Positions 18,762-28,366 of a stretch of DNA of 64,000 nt are shown here, piece by piece. A model generated the notes under the pieces. The model saw only the letters and a program-made list of their open reading frames with translations, was not told where the DNA came from and ran no database searches. The translations under genes and the position numbers were made by a program. The DNA is from Oceanimonas pelagia (GTDB lineage: Bacteria; Pseudomonadota; Gammaproteobacteria; Enterobacterales; Aeromonadaceae). The stretch is taken from NCBI RefSeq assembly GCF_030849025.1, contig NZ_CP118224.1:2154001-2218000 (forward strand), read 5' to 3'. The stretch's first letter is position 1, and every line of letters begins with the position of its first letter.

Positions 18762-21700
18762 CAGATATGCCTCGCGTTGATTTGCTGGATCAATTTCTTG
18801 GTCTTGCCGCCCCGGGCCAGATCGTCGCTGATGATGGCCACTACATCATTGGGCCCCAGGTTGTTAGGTACCGATTCCTTGCTCACCACATAGACGTTGA
18901 CCTGATCGATACCGCTGTCTTTCGCAGGCGCCGGCTCACGGCGGCCGGCGCGGGCTGCAGCCGCCTTACTTCTCACGGTAGAACGGTCAAGACGGTTCAG
19001 TTCGTGCAGGGTATCCAGGCCTATGGCTTTTACCGCCTCACGACGAACTATAAACTCGCCTTTGGCCGCCTTGATATAGGTAGAGTCCCTGTCTTCTCGG
19101 CCTGAGGTAATAACCCCTCCACCGTAAAAACCTTTCACCTCGCCGCCCTGCCAGGCCACTCCCGTGCTGTAATCAATATTGGGACTCCCCGCCATGGAGT
19201 CGCCAGAACCGAAGCCAGATCCGCCCCCAAAATATCCCGCTGCAGCAGAAGCCGCGTAACTGATCAATTTTCCCAACAAGCCAGCAATTTGACTCTGAAC
19301 TAACTGAGCGGCTACATTCATGATCATGTTCTTCATGGCGTCTTCGGCGCTTATGGCGCCTTGGGCCACTTGGAGCCACATATTGGCCATATTATCGGCC
19401 AGCCCCCCCATGATCTCCTCGGCCTTGAGGCTTACCTCGGTCAGGGCGTCGATTCCTTCATAGGCCTGCGCCACATTATCAAACATGGCTTCCCATCCTC
19501 CCCGGCTCGCGGTACGCACCTCACCCTGACTGTCGTGGTACTGGTGGTCCCCAATCCCATCAATACCCGAAACACCAAATTCAGCTCGACGCTGCCTGTA
19601 GGCGGCGCTCTGATAATTACTGCCCCGGTACTGATCCAGGTTACGCATTCTCCGCAGCTGTTGGGTCTGCTGAGAAGTGCTACGGGTGTTCTGTTGCAGC
19701 TCCCTTGTATTTTTCTCCAGTTCAGCCTGTAGCTTTACTTGCTCGGCTTCGGCCCGCTCAATGGCCTTACCCAGTACCTGACCGGTGCGGGTAAACTCTC
19801 CGGCCTGCTCCTGATCCACCCGCATCTGAGTCAGGCGCTCGGTCAACCGGGCCAGCTGAGTTTCATTCCCCTTCTTCAGCTCCAGCAAGGCCTGGCGGGA
19901 GTATTGGGTCTCCTCTGCCATGGCTTGCAAGGCCTGGTCAAACAAGGCGCCCCGCTCCTCCCGGCTCAGCCCTTCGACCCCCACGGTGTCGGTGAGAGCC
20001 TGACGGCGGTCAGCAGCATCTTCAGCCTGACGACGAGCCTGCTGTGAGGCCTGTTTGGCGGCAGAGTCCATGGCTTCAAGGGAACGCTGGAACGGATACA
20101 GCACCTTGTTTTGAACCAGCCCCGCCAGCTTCTCATCGAACTCGGCCCCGGTCCCGGCCAGGCTGTAATCGATGTTGCCGGTGATCACGTCCCGGGCCAC
20201 CCGATACTCCCGGTCAATCTCCGCCAGGCGCTCATCCAGCATCATCTGCATATCGGCCGTGATCCGCTGGGCCTCTATGCTACCGGGAGCCGCCTTCAGG
20301 GTTCGGATTTGGGTCTGCGTCTCAATGCGCTGACGTTCACTGGCTTCAAGCTCTGCCCGTAGCCGATCAAGGTCTTCCAGGTTATTGGCGTTCTCAAACT
20401 GAATATCGACCGCCCGGGAATAGTCTTTTTCTTGGGTGAGCTGGTTGTGCAAAATACGCTGACGGGGCTTCTCGGCCTCCTCACGAAGCTCCCGCAGGGC
20501 AGTAGTGATATCTCCCATCAGACTTTCGGTACCCAGCTCCTGGGTCAACAGATTGGCCCGTGAGGGGTCAAGCTCCCGAATATCAGACAGCAGGTTGTCC
20601 AGCCGCTCCTGCAGCGCCGTCAGTTGTGGAGTGACTTCCCGGTAACGCCGTAACGGATCGTCCGAGAAATCTCCCCGTTGCAGCCCACGCTGGATCTCCA
20701 CCACGTCGTCACGCAAAGAGGAAGCCTCCGGCCGGAATTGCGGGGCCACCTCTTTTAGCCAGTCGAAGTTGACGCGCTCCTGCTGAGTACGGTCCTGATC
20801 CTGGCTCAACCGATTGATACTGGAGACCGTACCCCGGGTTTCAATCAGCTGTTCACGCAGCGCCTGGAACTCGCCCAGCACCTGGTCGCCGGCCTCATTC
20901 TTCATCAGCGACTGGTAGATGGTGTCGATTTGAGCCTGCAGCGGGCCAAGCTGGGCGGTGCTGTCCTGTTTGAGACGACTGCGCTCCTCCTCGGACATCG
21001 CCACGGAGGAGTCGTAAGCCTTGGCCACCTGCTCAATCACCTTCCAGGCCTGTTGCCGAACCTGCTCCTGTTCAGGGTTCTGATCCTGCCAGTACCCGAA
21101 GGAGTCAGTATTCACCGGACGAGTCGGCGCCTGATAATTGTTGGTCCCCCGCAGTTTCTCCATCTCGGCAATCTGCTCAGGGAACGCAAAGAACTTGTCC
21201 TGCTCTGCCTGGAACTGATCCCGGATTTGCTGGCGACTGTCCCGAGAAGCCAGCGCCTTCCGGGTGGTCGCCTGCAACTGGTCCAGATGGGCTTGGCGGG
21301 CTTCTTCCAGGGCAGTCTGCTCCAGCACAATCTTCAGCTTGTACTCATCATCTAGGGAGATTTTGAGGTCCTTCAGCTTATCGATCAGCCCCTCCACATC
21401 CACCACGGAGCTGTCCAGAACCAGCCCCACTTTCTCGAATTCGGTCTGCATCCGGCGAATCATGGCCTGAAAGGCGGCGTCGTCTTCCAGTTGATGACGT
21501 TTGTGCCAGATATCCTCCAGGGCCTTGCTGATCCTTTCCGAGTAACCCTGCAGACGGTCACTCTCGGACGCAAACGCATCGACCTCAGTCTGGGTCTTGT
21601 CGATGCGGTCGCTCAGGGCTCGCTCCTTTTCCATCTGCTGGTAGTAGTAAGCCCCGCCAGTGGACGCTGCCAGAGTAGCCCCCCCGAGCAAGAGGTTACC

Positions 21701-24484
21701 CCGTCCCCGGCTTCCCGCCACTTGTTGACTGGCCCGGAGCAAAGGATTGCCCCGCAGCAGGCCCCCGCCCAGCCGGCCCAGCCAGCCCAGCAGGCCCCCG
21801 CCAACCAGCAGGGTGGCCGCAGTGCCGACAAACGCCAGGGCGTTGCCAAAGTTCTGCGCCGCACCCGCTGCATCAGCCATCTTGGTGACCATCTGGGTCA
21901 GCACGGACAACGTGGGCCGTGCCCCCTCATTCACCATGGACAGCGAAGCGGAACGAAGACGATCCAGCTGGTTGGCCAGGGCCTTCATCTGGGTTTCGTT
22001 GGCCTTGGCTGCCGCTGTATGGTCGTCCAAGTTGACCATCATATCTCTGGCCACGTCCAAGTTGTTGGCAAAGGCACCGTAGGCGGCCGCCGCCCGGACT
22101 TCCATGGTCTTCATGGCATCGGTGACGGTAAAGCCTTTCTCGGCCAGGGTGGTCATCACGCCGACCAGACCATGGGTTTCCAGGTCCAGTTCGTCCATGG
22201 TGATGCCCAAATCCTTCATCTGCTGCTTGAACTCAGCACTGGGTTTCTGCAGGGTGATCAGGATTTGACGAAGACCGGTACCCAGGGTGGAGCCCGACTT
22301 GATACCCGAGTTAGCCATGGCACCGAGGGTGGCCACAACCTCCTCAAACGGGACATTGGATTGGTGTGCGGTGTTACCGGCGTACTGCAGGCCCAGGGTC
22401 AGTTTGTCGAGGTTCAGCTTTGAAGTGTTCACGGCGGTGGTCATCTGGTTGACCATGACCGACATCTGATCGGCGTCCTTGTTGAACACACCCAGCGCCG
22501 AGGTAGCCAGATCCACGGCAGTATTCAGGTCAGTGCCCACCGCAGTGGCAAACAGCGTCACCGACTCCATGGCTTCCTCGATCTGACGCTTGCCGAAGCC
22601 GGCCTGACCCAGCACGGTCGCGGCCTGAACAACTTCCAGAGCCGTGAATTTGGTGATTTCCGAGATGTCGATCAGGCGCTGACTCAGCCCCGCCATATCG
22701 TTATCCGTCACCCGAACGATGGATTGCAGCTGACGCAGCCCTCTATCCAGCTCCAGGATGAAGTTGGCCGAGCCCGAGAACAGGTTCTGCACGCCACTCA
22801 GCAGTGCGTAATGGGCCATCAAGGAGGCCTGAATGCCGATCAGGTTGGCGCCGCCGTCCCCGAACAGCCGCTCATTGGTGGCCCGACGCTGGTAATCAGC
22901 GTTGCGCTGCATGTAGGTGGGGTCGTTCTTACGGGTCCAGGCCTGTTCTTCGGCCTGAGCCTTTTCAAGGGATTTCAGACGGCGCTTCTCCGCCTGCTCC
23001 AGGTCCTTGAGGCGGGCAATGCGTGTTTCCAGTGCCCGTAGCGCCTCCCGTTCAATCTCCAGCTGCTTCCGGTTCTGCTCCGTGGTCTCACGCTCCAGAC
23101 GCACCTCGGCAGAGCCCACCCGGGCTTTTTGCCCCTCCAGGCGCCGCTTGGCCTCACCCAGGTCATTGAAACTATTCAGGCCCCGATCAGTTTGCGTCTG
23201 CTCGAAGTACCGCTGCTTCTGGTTACGGCGGTACAAGGTGCCACCGTACTCTGCCTGATTCAGCCGGTCTTCTTCCTGCTGCAGCTTGGCCCGCTCCCGT
23301 AGCTCCTCTTTATGGGCTTTGAGACGGTCTTTACTGGCCTGCTGGGCTCTCTTGGTCTGATCTACCCAGTCCTTCAGCTGCTCAAGCGCCTTGGCTTCCA
23401 GGGCCAGTTGCTCCTTCAGTTCAGGGGTCTGCAGACGCTGGTAGTCATTGAGGGCACGACCGGCGCGGAACTCCTGCCGGCGGATCCGCTCTTTGGCCTC
23501 ATCCAGATCACGAAAACCGTTCAGTCCTTGCAGCGTCTGCCGGGACCGGGCCTGACGGCGCAGTTCAGCGTCCTTGAAGTCCTGAGTAATGCTGGAGGTG
23601 CGCCCCTCACGGGTGTATCGCTGCCGGCGCTCGAAGTCCTTTCCGGCCTTATCGGCAATCTGAAAGGCACGCTCCAGCTTCGCGTGGAAAGTGCGGGCTT
23701 CATCCTGGACCGACTTGGGGATCTTCAACGCATCAACCAGCGCACTGTCAAACAATTGTTTCTGGGCTTCGAGAATACGCTTTCGCTCGGCCGGCGGCGC
23801 GGCCAGGGCAGCGTCCAGACTAGCCACCTTGCCCCGTGAGTTGGGGGCGATCCCACCGCTTCCTGTACGCTGGTCCAGCGCCCGGGACAGCAAATCATTA
23901 AGCTGACGGTCCTTGTAATCCCGGGCGTTCATCCGGTTAAAGCCCGCCAGATTACCTTGCTGCAGAGCGGTCTGCTTCTGCATGACCGTCTGCATGGATT
24001 TAAGTTGTTCCGCCATTTGCTGGCCCACCTTACGGTGAGCCTCCGCCATAGCCTTGTCGCCCTTGGCCAAGGCCTCGGACACCAGTTGACCCACCAGTTT
24101 TTTGGTATGGGTCAGTTCGGCCATAGACATTGACTGAATTTGACTGGTGGTAAGCGGTGACTGGGAGTGACGGAACTTGAACCGCTCCCCTTGTGTCATG
24201 GAGAGTTGATGGTACCCGGCACGGCGGGCAAACGCCTGGTTGTAGTTCAACCCTTGCCCATCCCCTACCTGGCTCATGGCGTTCTTCAGAGCCTGAAGCT
24301 GACGAGTCAGCTCCTTGGACTCCTGCTTCATCTTCTGAAACGCAGCGCCGGCACCACCTTTGGTGCCGCCAATACGATCCACCAAGGCACTGATGCTTTG
24401 CAGCTCGCTCTGAACCTGTTGCAGGTCTCTGAACAGCGTTTTGCTTATCTCTAAGCCAATATCTACATCGTTTTCATTCGCCAT
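18761..24484 (-). CDS. H: Tail tape measure protein
   Basis: 1907 residues, which by the usual ~1.5 A per residue predicts a tail near 280 nm. The N-terminal half is long charged coiled coil; the PhageMin_Tail-type core (GVQNLFSGSANFILELDRGL ... GTGLRQILITLQKP) spans about 560-780; hydrophobic glycine-rich segments follow (about 875-960); the C-terminus holds a lambda H-type amphipathic region (MNVAAQLVQSQIAGLLGKL) and GGVITSGREDRDSTYIKAAKGEF. It scaffolds the tail tube and probably helps DNA passage. A start-associated repeat precedes the start. Confidence 0.93.
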   Translation of the reverse strand: MANENDVDIGLEISKTLFRDLQQVQSELQSISALVDRIGGTKGGAGAAFQKMKQESKELTRQLQALKNAMSQVGDGQGLNYNQAFARRAGYHQLSMTQGERFKFRHSQSPLTTSQIQSMSMAELTHTKKLVGQLVSEALAKGDKAMAEAHRKVGQQMAEQLKSMQTVMQKQTALQQGNLAGFNRMNARDYKDRQLNDLLSRALDQRTGSGGIAPNSRGKVASLDAALAAPPAERKRILEAQKQLFDSALVDALKIPKSVQDEARTFHAKLERAFQIADKAGKDFERRQRYTREGRTSSITQDFKDAELRRQARSRQTLQGLNGFRDLDEAKERIRRQEFRAGRALNDYQRLQTPELKEQLALEAKALEQLKDWVDQTKRAQQASKDRLKAHKEELRERAKLQQEEDRLNQAEYGGTLYRRNQKQRYFEQTQTDRGLNSFNDLGEAKRRLEGQKARVGSAEVRLERETTEQNRKQLEIEREALRALETRIARLKDLEQAEKRRLKSLEKAQAEEQAWTRKNDPTYMQRNADYQRRATNERLFGDGGANLIGIQASLMAHYALLSGVQNLFSGSANFILELDRGLRQLQSIVRVTDNDMAGLSQRLIDISEITKFTALEVVQAATVLGQAGFGKRQIEEAMESVTLFATAVGTDLNTAVDLATSALGVFNKDADQMSVMVNQMTTAVNTSKLNLDKLTLGLQYAGNTAHQSNVPFEEVVATLGAMANSGIKSGSTLGTGLRQILITLQKPSAEFKQQMKDLGITMDELDLETHGLVGVMTTLAEKGFTVTDAMKTMEVRAAAAYGAFANNLDVARDMMVNLDDHTAAAKANETQMKALANQLDRLRSASLSMVNEGARPTLSVLTQMVTKMADAAGAAQNFGNALAFVGTAATLLVGGGLLGWLGRLGGGLLRGNPLLRASQQVAGSRGRGNLLLGGATLAASTGGAYYYQQMEKERALSDRIDKTQTEVDAFASESDRLQGYSERISKALEDIWHKRHQLEDDAAFQAMIRRMQTEFEKVGLVLDSSVVDVEGLIDKLKDLKISLDDEYKLKIVLEQTALEEARQAHLDQLQATTRKALASRDSRQQIRDQFQAEQDKFFAFPEQIAEMEKLRGTNNYQAPTRPVNTDSFGYWQDQNPEQEQVRQQAWKVIEQVAKAYDSSVAMSEEERSRLKQDSTAQLGPLQAQIDTIYQSLMKNEAGDQVLGEFQALREQLIETRGTVSSINRLSQDQDRTQQERVNFDWLKEVAPQFRPEASSLRDDVVEIQRGLQRGDFSDDPLRRYREVTPQLTALQERLDNLLSDIRELDPSRANLLTQELGTESLMGDITTALRELREEAEKPRQRILHNQLTQEKDYSRAVDIQFENANNLEDLDRLRAELEASERQRIETQTQIRTLKAAPGSIEAQRITADMQMMLDERLAEIDREYRVARDVITGNIDYSLAGTGAEFDEKLAGLVQNKVLYPFQRSLEAMDSAAKQASQQARRQAEDAADRRQALTDTVGVEGLSREERGALFDQALQAMAEETQYSRQALLELKKGNETQLARLTERLTQMRVDQEQAGEFTRTGQVLGKAIERAEAEQVKLQAELEKNTRELQQNTRSTSQQTQQLRRMRNLDQYRGSNYQSAAYRQRRAEFGVSGIDGIGDHQYHDSQGEVRTASRGGWEAMFDNVAQAYEGIDALTEVSLKAEEIMGGLADNMANMWLQVAQGAISAEDAMKNMIMNVAAQLVQSQIAGLLGKLISYAASAAAGYFGGGSGFGSGDSMAGSPNIDYSTGVAWQGGEVKGFYGGGVITSGREDRDSTYIKAAKGEFIVRREAVKAIGLDTLHELNRLDRSTVRSKAAAARAGRREPAPAKDSGIDQVNVYVVSKESVPNNLGPNDVVAIISDDLARGGKTKKLIQQINARHI

Positions 24485-24526
24485 GCCGGGGTACTCTCAG
24501 TTTTGGATTCGAAGGCTGAGCCGGGC

Positions 24527-25212
24527 TCAGCTAAACATTTTGGTGAACATCGCTTTGAGTTCGGCGCCGGTCTGAGGCACCTTCACATCCTCATCGGGCT
24601 CCTGATCCTCAGTCTTGCTGCCTCCCAGAGCCAGGCTGGCGGTCTGGCACAAGGCTTCGAACTGTGTGGTCAGGCTGGCCTGCTGCTCTCCGTAACGGAT
24701 CCGAATACGAAACCGCAAATCGCGGTAGGTGTAGGACCAGTAGATGAGGGCGAGCTGACTGGGAACGGTGTCAAAAGCCCAGGCCACCGAGTCCTCAAAG
24801 CTCAGTCCACGGAACCAGCTGTCGTAGACGCTGAGTTTAAGGCCCCCGGATTTTCCTGCTCCACGGTTTCCAGAATCGTCCGATACTGGCGAACCGCTTT
24901 CAGAAAAAAATCCGTCAGGTGCTCCGATACCCAGGTCAGGAGCGCCTGTGCTTCAGCAGTGCTCACAGGCTCCAGGTATTCATTGTATTCGTCGGTGATC
25001 TTGCCGTGGGCATCCCGGGGGGACAGCAGAGCAATCATCAGCTGATGACGAAGTTCAGGGTCCATCATGATGAACGGCACTGAGGAGATGTCACGGACCA
25101 GGCCGGACACCAGGTTGAGCAGGCCAAAGGTCATCACCACTTCCTTCTCGGTACCATCCAGAAAGGTCAGGGTGTGACGGTCGGCCAGAACAGGTTTAGG
25201 GGTATCTGTCAT
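24527..25212 (-). CDS. GT: Tail assembly chaperone GT, -1 frameshift product
   Basis: Predicted fusion made by a -1 ribosomal frameshift near the end of G. The downstream frame (24527-24787 and open upstream of it) has no ATG start. Joined at GCC-TTA-AAC (24843-24835) it reads ...PGA-LKLSVYDSWFRGLSFEDSVAWAFDT, a smooth continuation. Order G/GT between major tail protein and tape measure is conserved in siphophages; the extended form recruits tail tube subunits to the tape measure. The exact slip site is inferred; C-TTA-AAC is not the best canonical heptamer. Independent initiation at a GTG (24787) is possible. Confidence 0.7.
24802..25212 (-). CDS. G: Tail assembly chaperone G
   Basis: 136 residues. 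The N-terminal sheet (LTFLDGTEKEVVMTFGLLNLVSGLV) and helical remainder fit tail chaperones. It ends in a Ser/Thr/Ala tail that looks unselected, as expected downstream of a frameshift point. AAGGA precedes the start. Confidence 0.8.
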   Translation of the reverse strand: MTDTPKPVLADRHTLTFLDGTEKEVVMTFGLLNLVSGLVRDISSVPFIMMDPELRHQLMIALLSPRDAHGKITDEYNEYLEPVSTAEAQALLTWVSEHLTDFFLKAVRQYRTILETVEQENPGALNSASTTAGSVD

Positions 25213-25231
25213 GGTTGTTCCTTAATGGTTG

Positions 25232-25255
25232 AAGGGGAGGGTCCCCCCTCCCCTT
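25232..25255. terminator. Hairpin between major tail protein and G
   Basis: Ten-pair stem AAGGGGAGGG / CCCTCCCCTT with a TCCC loop, no T-tract. Placed after the major tail protein gene, it may reduce read-through and keep chaperone levels below tube protein. Confidence 0.55.
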
Positions 25256-25260
25256 GTGGA

Positions 25261-26046
25261 TCAGCTCAGCAGCAGCTTGCCTTTGCAGCCGATAAAGTCC
25301 GGGTAGCCGGGGTCGTCAACATCGTTGAGCACCGCCATCGGGGTGAACTCAAACGGGATGTTGCCGAAGTTATCAGTGCTGAAGGCCATCTGCAGGCCGG
25401 AGGTGACCCGACAACGGCTGAACAGGAAGGTGGCAATGGTGCCGTCTGCCAGCTTACCAACCGCTTTCACCGCATACTCGGTGATGTCGGTTTCGTTGCT
25501 GCCCAGATCCAGCACGTTGACCTTGCGCACGATGGTGCCGGAGGCAAACTGGTTGGTCCAGGTACCTTCGATGGTCATGCTGTTCATGCTGGGGGCGGTC
25601 TTCACCTTGGCCAGGGTCACGTTGCCATCCAGACCCACCAGAGCCACGGAATCGCCCGGAGACAGCGCCTGAGGCGAAGCCGGGTCATCCACGGTCAGGG
25701 TGGTTTCATCTGCGCCGGCGGTACTGGCGGCAGTCAGCTTGTAGGCATCACCGGTGATCGGAGCCAGCTTGGCACCGGCCAGACCCAGCGCAATCTGCAG
25801 GTTGGCTTCGGTGTACTCATACATCTCGAAGGTACAGCGGATCGGGTTGGAGGTCTTCAGTGCGAACACCACCTCATTGGTCACACCCTGGGTCAGTTCG
25901 GTGAACTCCGGGGTGGATTCAAAGGTGAAGTTCTTCACCAGGCCCACAGAGTCGGCCATACCCAGTTCGTTCAGCTTGTCGCGGGCGCCGATCATCACGG
26001 TCGCGGTGGACAGCATAAACTTGTTCGTTTTAGCTTCACCAGCCAT
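25261..26046 (-). CDS. Major tail (tube) protein
   Basis: 261 residues. Beta-rich with an immunoglobulin-like C-terminal part, no long helices, and the expected position between tail terminator and chaperones. The start at 26046 follows GGGAG and a start-associated repeat (26060-26068); longer frames begin inside that Shine-Dalgarno. It polymerises as the tail tube around the tape measure. Confidence 0.85.
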   Translation of the reverse strand: MAGEAKTNKFMLSTATVMIGARDKLNELGMADSVGLVKNFTFESTPEFTELTQGVTNEVVFALKTSNPIRCTFEMYEYTEANLQIALGLAGAKLAPITGDAYKLTAASTAGADETTLTVDDPASPQALSPGDSVALVGLDGNVTLAKVKTAPSMNSMTIEGTWTNQFASGTIVRKVNVLDLGSNETDITEYAVKAVGKLADGTIATFLFSRCRVTSGLQMAFSTDNFGNIPFEFTPMAVLNDVDDPGYPDFIGCKGKLLLS

Positions 26047-26147
26047 AAACACTCCCATATTTGGATTCGAAGTAGGTTGAGAGTTGAGAGCGGCCAAGAG
26101 CATTGAACCCAGGGCCGGTTATCGTTAGGCTGAGTCCAGGAGGAGTC

Positions 26148-26477
26148 ATGACAAAACGAAAAACCGTAAACCTTTCACTGACAATACCTGAACACCTGCA
26201 ACCGGTGCTGATGAACGGTATGGCCAAGGGTAAAACCCTCAACGACGCTATCCTATCCCGGCTGGGATTTTTCCTCCAATATGGTTGCGAACGCCGCGAT
26301 GTGACGGGTATCTGGCAGGGAAATGGGTCACGCCGGACGGTGCGGATCCCGGAAGATATGTTTGAGCGAATCAAGGTCATGGCCGACAGTGAGTTGCGGG
26401 AGCCGGCCAATGTGGTGGCTCTGATACTGGCTCAGAGCGTCTGCAGCGGCGAGGTTATCCCGCCGCCCTATCATTAA
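26148..26477 (+). CDS. Ribbon-helix-helix-like DNA-binding protein
   Basis: 109 residues encoded against the direction of the whole late operon. It has two similar halves, KTVNLSLTIPEHLQPVLMNG and RRTVRIPEDMFERIKVMADS, each a beta strand plus helix as in Arc/MetJ-type repressors; the second half is the better match. A strong AGGAGG stands before the ATG. It ends convergent with the tail terminator gene, overlapping by 4 bp. It looks like an accessory (moron) gene expressed apart from the lytic operon, perhaps in the lysogen. Confidence 0.7.
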   Translation: MTKRKTVNLSLTIPEHLQPVLMNGMAKGKTLNDAILSRLGFFLQYGCERRDVTGIWQGNGSRRTVRIPEDMFERIKVMADSELREPANVVALILAQSVCSGEVIPPPYH

Positions 26478-26929
26478 CTGATCACCAGGTCATCCACCAG
26501 AGACACGCCGGCGGTAAACTGCACGCCCTGAAGACGTTTTTTGCCGCCGGTACGCACCACCGGCATGATCTGGGTTTGGCCGTAACACACCAGCAGGCCA
26601 ATCTTCTCACCGGTGTTCACATCGTACAGCGGCAGCGTCTGCTCGGGCTTGAGCGCGTCGTACAGATCGCTGACACGGGCGGCCAAACGCATGTTGTTGG
26701 GGTCGTCCTGAGTCGCCACCATCATCACCGCTGAACACACCTCCAACGGCTCCCCCCGGCGCTCGGTACGCACCGTCAGCGCGTCCAGGGCAAACATATC
26801 GGTATCCGGCCAATCATCAAGGTCTTCAGCCGCTTCCATGTTCACTGTGGTGGCACCTAAGGGAACGGCTCGGTCATTGAGCCAGCGCAGAAGACTGGCC
26901 TGCACATTGCGATAGGAATTGGGGGTCAT
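26474..26929 (-). CDS. Tail terminator protein
   Basis: 151 residues, alpha/beta, with MTPNSYRNVQASLLRWLNDR helix first and strands such as TVRTERRGEPLEVCSAVMMVA after it, as in lambda gpU/HK97 gp10-class terminators. Gene order (just before major tail protein) supports it. Its start overlaps the upstream stop by 4 bp. Confidence 0.65.
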   Translation of the reverse strand: MTPNSYRNVQASLLRWLNDRAVPLGATTVNMEAAEDLDDWPDTDMFALDALTVRTERRGEPLEVCSAVMMVATQDDPNNMRLAARVSDLYDALKPEQTLPLYDVNTGEKIGLLVCYGQTQIMPVVRTGGKKRLQGVQFTAGVSLVDDLVIS

Positions 26930-27885
26930 CGTTTATTTCTCTCCAGTACGGTCAGGGCTGCTTCGACGTTATTCTGCAGGTCCTGCTTCAGGTATTGCTT
27001 CATCAGGGCATCGAGCAACTGACGTTTATGCTTCTTGGCCCCCACATAGAGCTTGTCTGCGGCCGAGGCCGGACGCCCTTTGCGGGATCCTTTGGTCTTG
27101 CGCCGCTCACCGAGCAACGAAGTGTCATGTTCATCGAGCGTATCCAGCACCTTGGTGGATCGATCCGTGAGGTACCCCAGGTTCTGGATATGGCCAAACA
27201 GGGTGAACGACTCCACCTTGGGCTTGTTACCCACCAGATTTTCGGCCAACAGACGGGCCGGACCCAGGTTTCTCCCGTCATAGCGACGAAGCAACGGGTT
27301 TTCAGTACGACTGACGCCCGGCGCCGAGGCGGCAGCCACAAAGCGTCGCACATTCACCGCCAGCTCGGCATTGGCCCGTTTGCCCGTCGCCTTGTGAACA
27401 AAATAAGGGTTCTTCAGCGCCCGGTTGACGTCGTTGACATAATGAGTTCGCAGTTCAAAACCGGCGTTCAGCACATGAGGCTGGGCCATCTGGTAGGTGA
27501 TGCCGCCAAGCGCGTGATAAAGCCTCCGGCCGCTCTGGGCGGAGTTCTGGTCCAAGGCTTTGAAGGTGGCATGAAGGCTGTCGTCCCTCTGGGTATAAAA
27601 TCCCTTGCCCCGGTAAAAGGCGTTCTCCTCTCCGCCCCACTTGCGGTACTTGTCGTAGTTCCAGCTCAGGCTGAGCGGCTTCCAGGTGGCACCATCGGGC
27701 GGCTCGCTGGTATTGATAGCGTCGAAGGCCTCATAGATAAGGTCTTCCATACCCCCCTGAACGGAGTGCTCCAGCTCCTTGAGCAAGTCCTGGATACGGG
27801 TCATGGCGGCTTTTTGGACCGCCGCCCAGACCACGGCATCCAGGTTCTTCTTCAGGGCCACGCCCAGGGTAGGCCGGCGAGCCAT
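26926..27885 (-). CDS. Neck / minor tail Z-like protein
   Basis: 319 residues. The EPPDGATWKPLS motif near residue 60 is typical of HK97 gp10 / lambda Z neck proteins, which complete the tail top. It is longer than these, with an added C-terminal basic region rich in Lys and Arg. Overlaps its upstream neighbour by 1 bp and downstream by 4 bp. The family call is by motif and position. Confidence 0.6.
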   Translation of the reverse strand: MARRPTLGVALKKNLDAVVWAAVQKAAMTRIQDLLKELEHSVQGGMEDLIYEAFDAINTSEPPDGATWKPLSLSWNYDKYRKWGGEENAFYRGKGFYTQRDDSLHATFKALDQNSAQSGRRLYHALGGITYQMAQPHVLNAGFELRTHYVNDVNRALKNPYFVHKATGKRANAELAVNVRRFVAAASAPGVSRTENPLLRRYDGRNLGPARLLAENLVGNKPKVESFTLFGHIQNLGYLTDRSTKVLDTLDEHDTSLLGERRKTKGSRKGRPASAADKLYVGAKKHKRQLLDALMKQYLKQDLQNNVEAALTVLERNKR

Positions 27886-28364
27886 TACCAGGTATCCACG
27901 ATGTTCACGCCACCCTCACGCCGTACCCGGCGAACCTGCCGTCCATCCAGGTTATCCCCTACCTGAACGTCATGCTGGGTGAAGTAGCGGAAATGGTCGG
28001 AACTGAGGCCTTCATGAAGCAGCACCCCCATTCCCTGGTAACCCATGCGTACTTCTTCCACGCCGGCGGAGACCCGGGGGCCAGCCAAACCGGTAACCGG
28101 GTGAACGCTTTCGGTAAACGACTCCCAGGCCACATCCCGCACCAGGGGGTACGCCAGGAAACGCTGCCGGCCCCCCAGGATCGTTCGAGCCTGTCCCAGC
28201 AGGTATTGTGAGCCGCTGCGAGAGACCACCACTACCCCCTCGGCCAGGCCCGGGGCACCAGCCGGAAAGGTCATGTTGGCGATGTGCGGTTGACGGTCAT
28301 GGGTGGGGGATAGCAGCCCGGGAACCCGGGTATTCCCCACCTTGTAGAGCGTGGGTGTGAGCAT
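27885..28364 (-). CDS. Head-tail connector / stopper candidate
   Basis: 159 residues, beta-rich, with no motif I can name. It occupies the head-closure slot between the connector and the neck gene. GGGAG precedes the start. The function is inferred from order only. Confidence 0.55.
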   Translation of the reverse strand: MLTPTLYKVGNTRVPGLLSPTHDRQPHIANMTFPAGAPGLAEGVVVVSRSGSQYLLGQARTILGGRQRFLAYPLVRDVAWESFTESVHPVTGLAGPRVSAGVEEVRMGYQGMGVLLHEGLSSDHFRYFTQHDVQVGDNLDGRQVRRVRREGGVNIVDTW

Positions 28365-28366
28365 GG

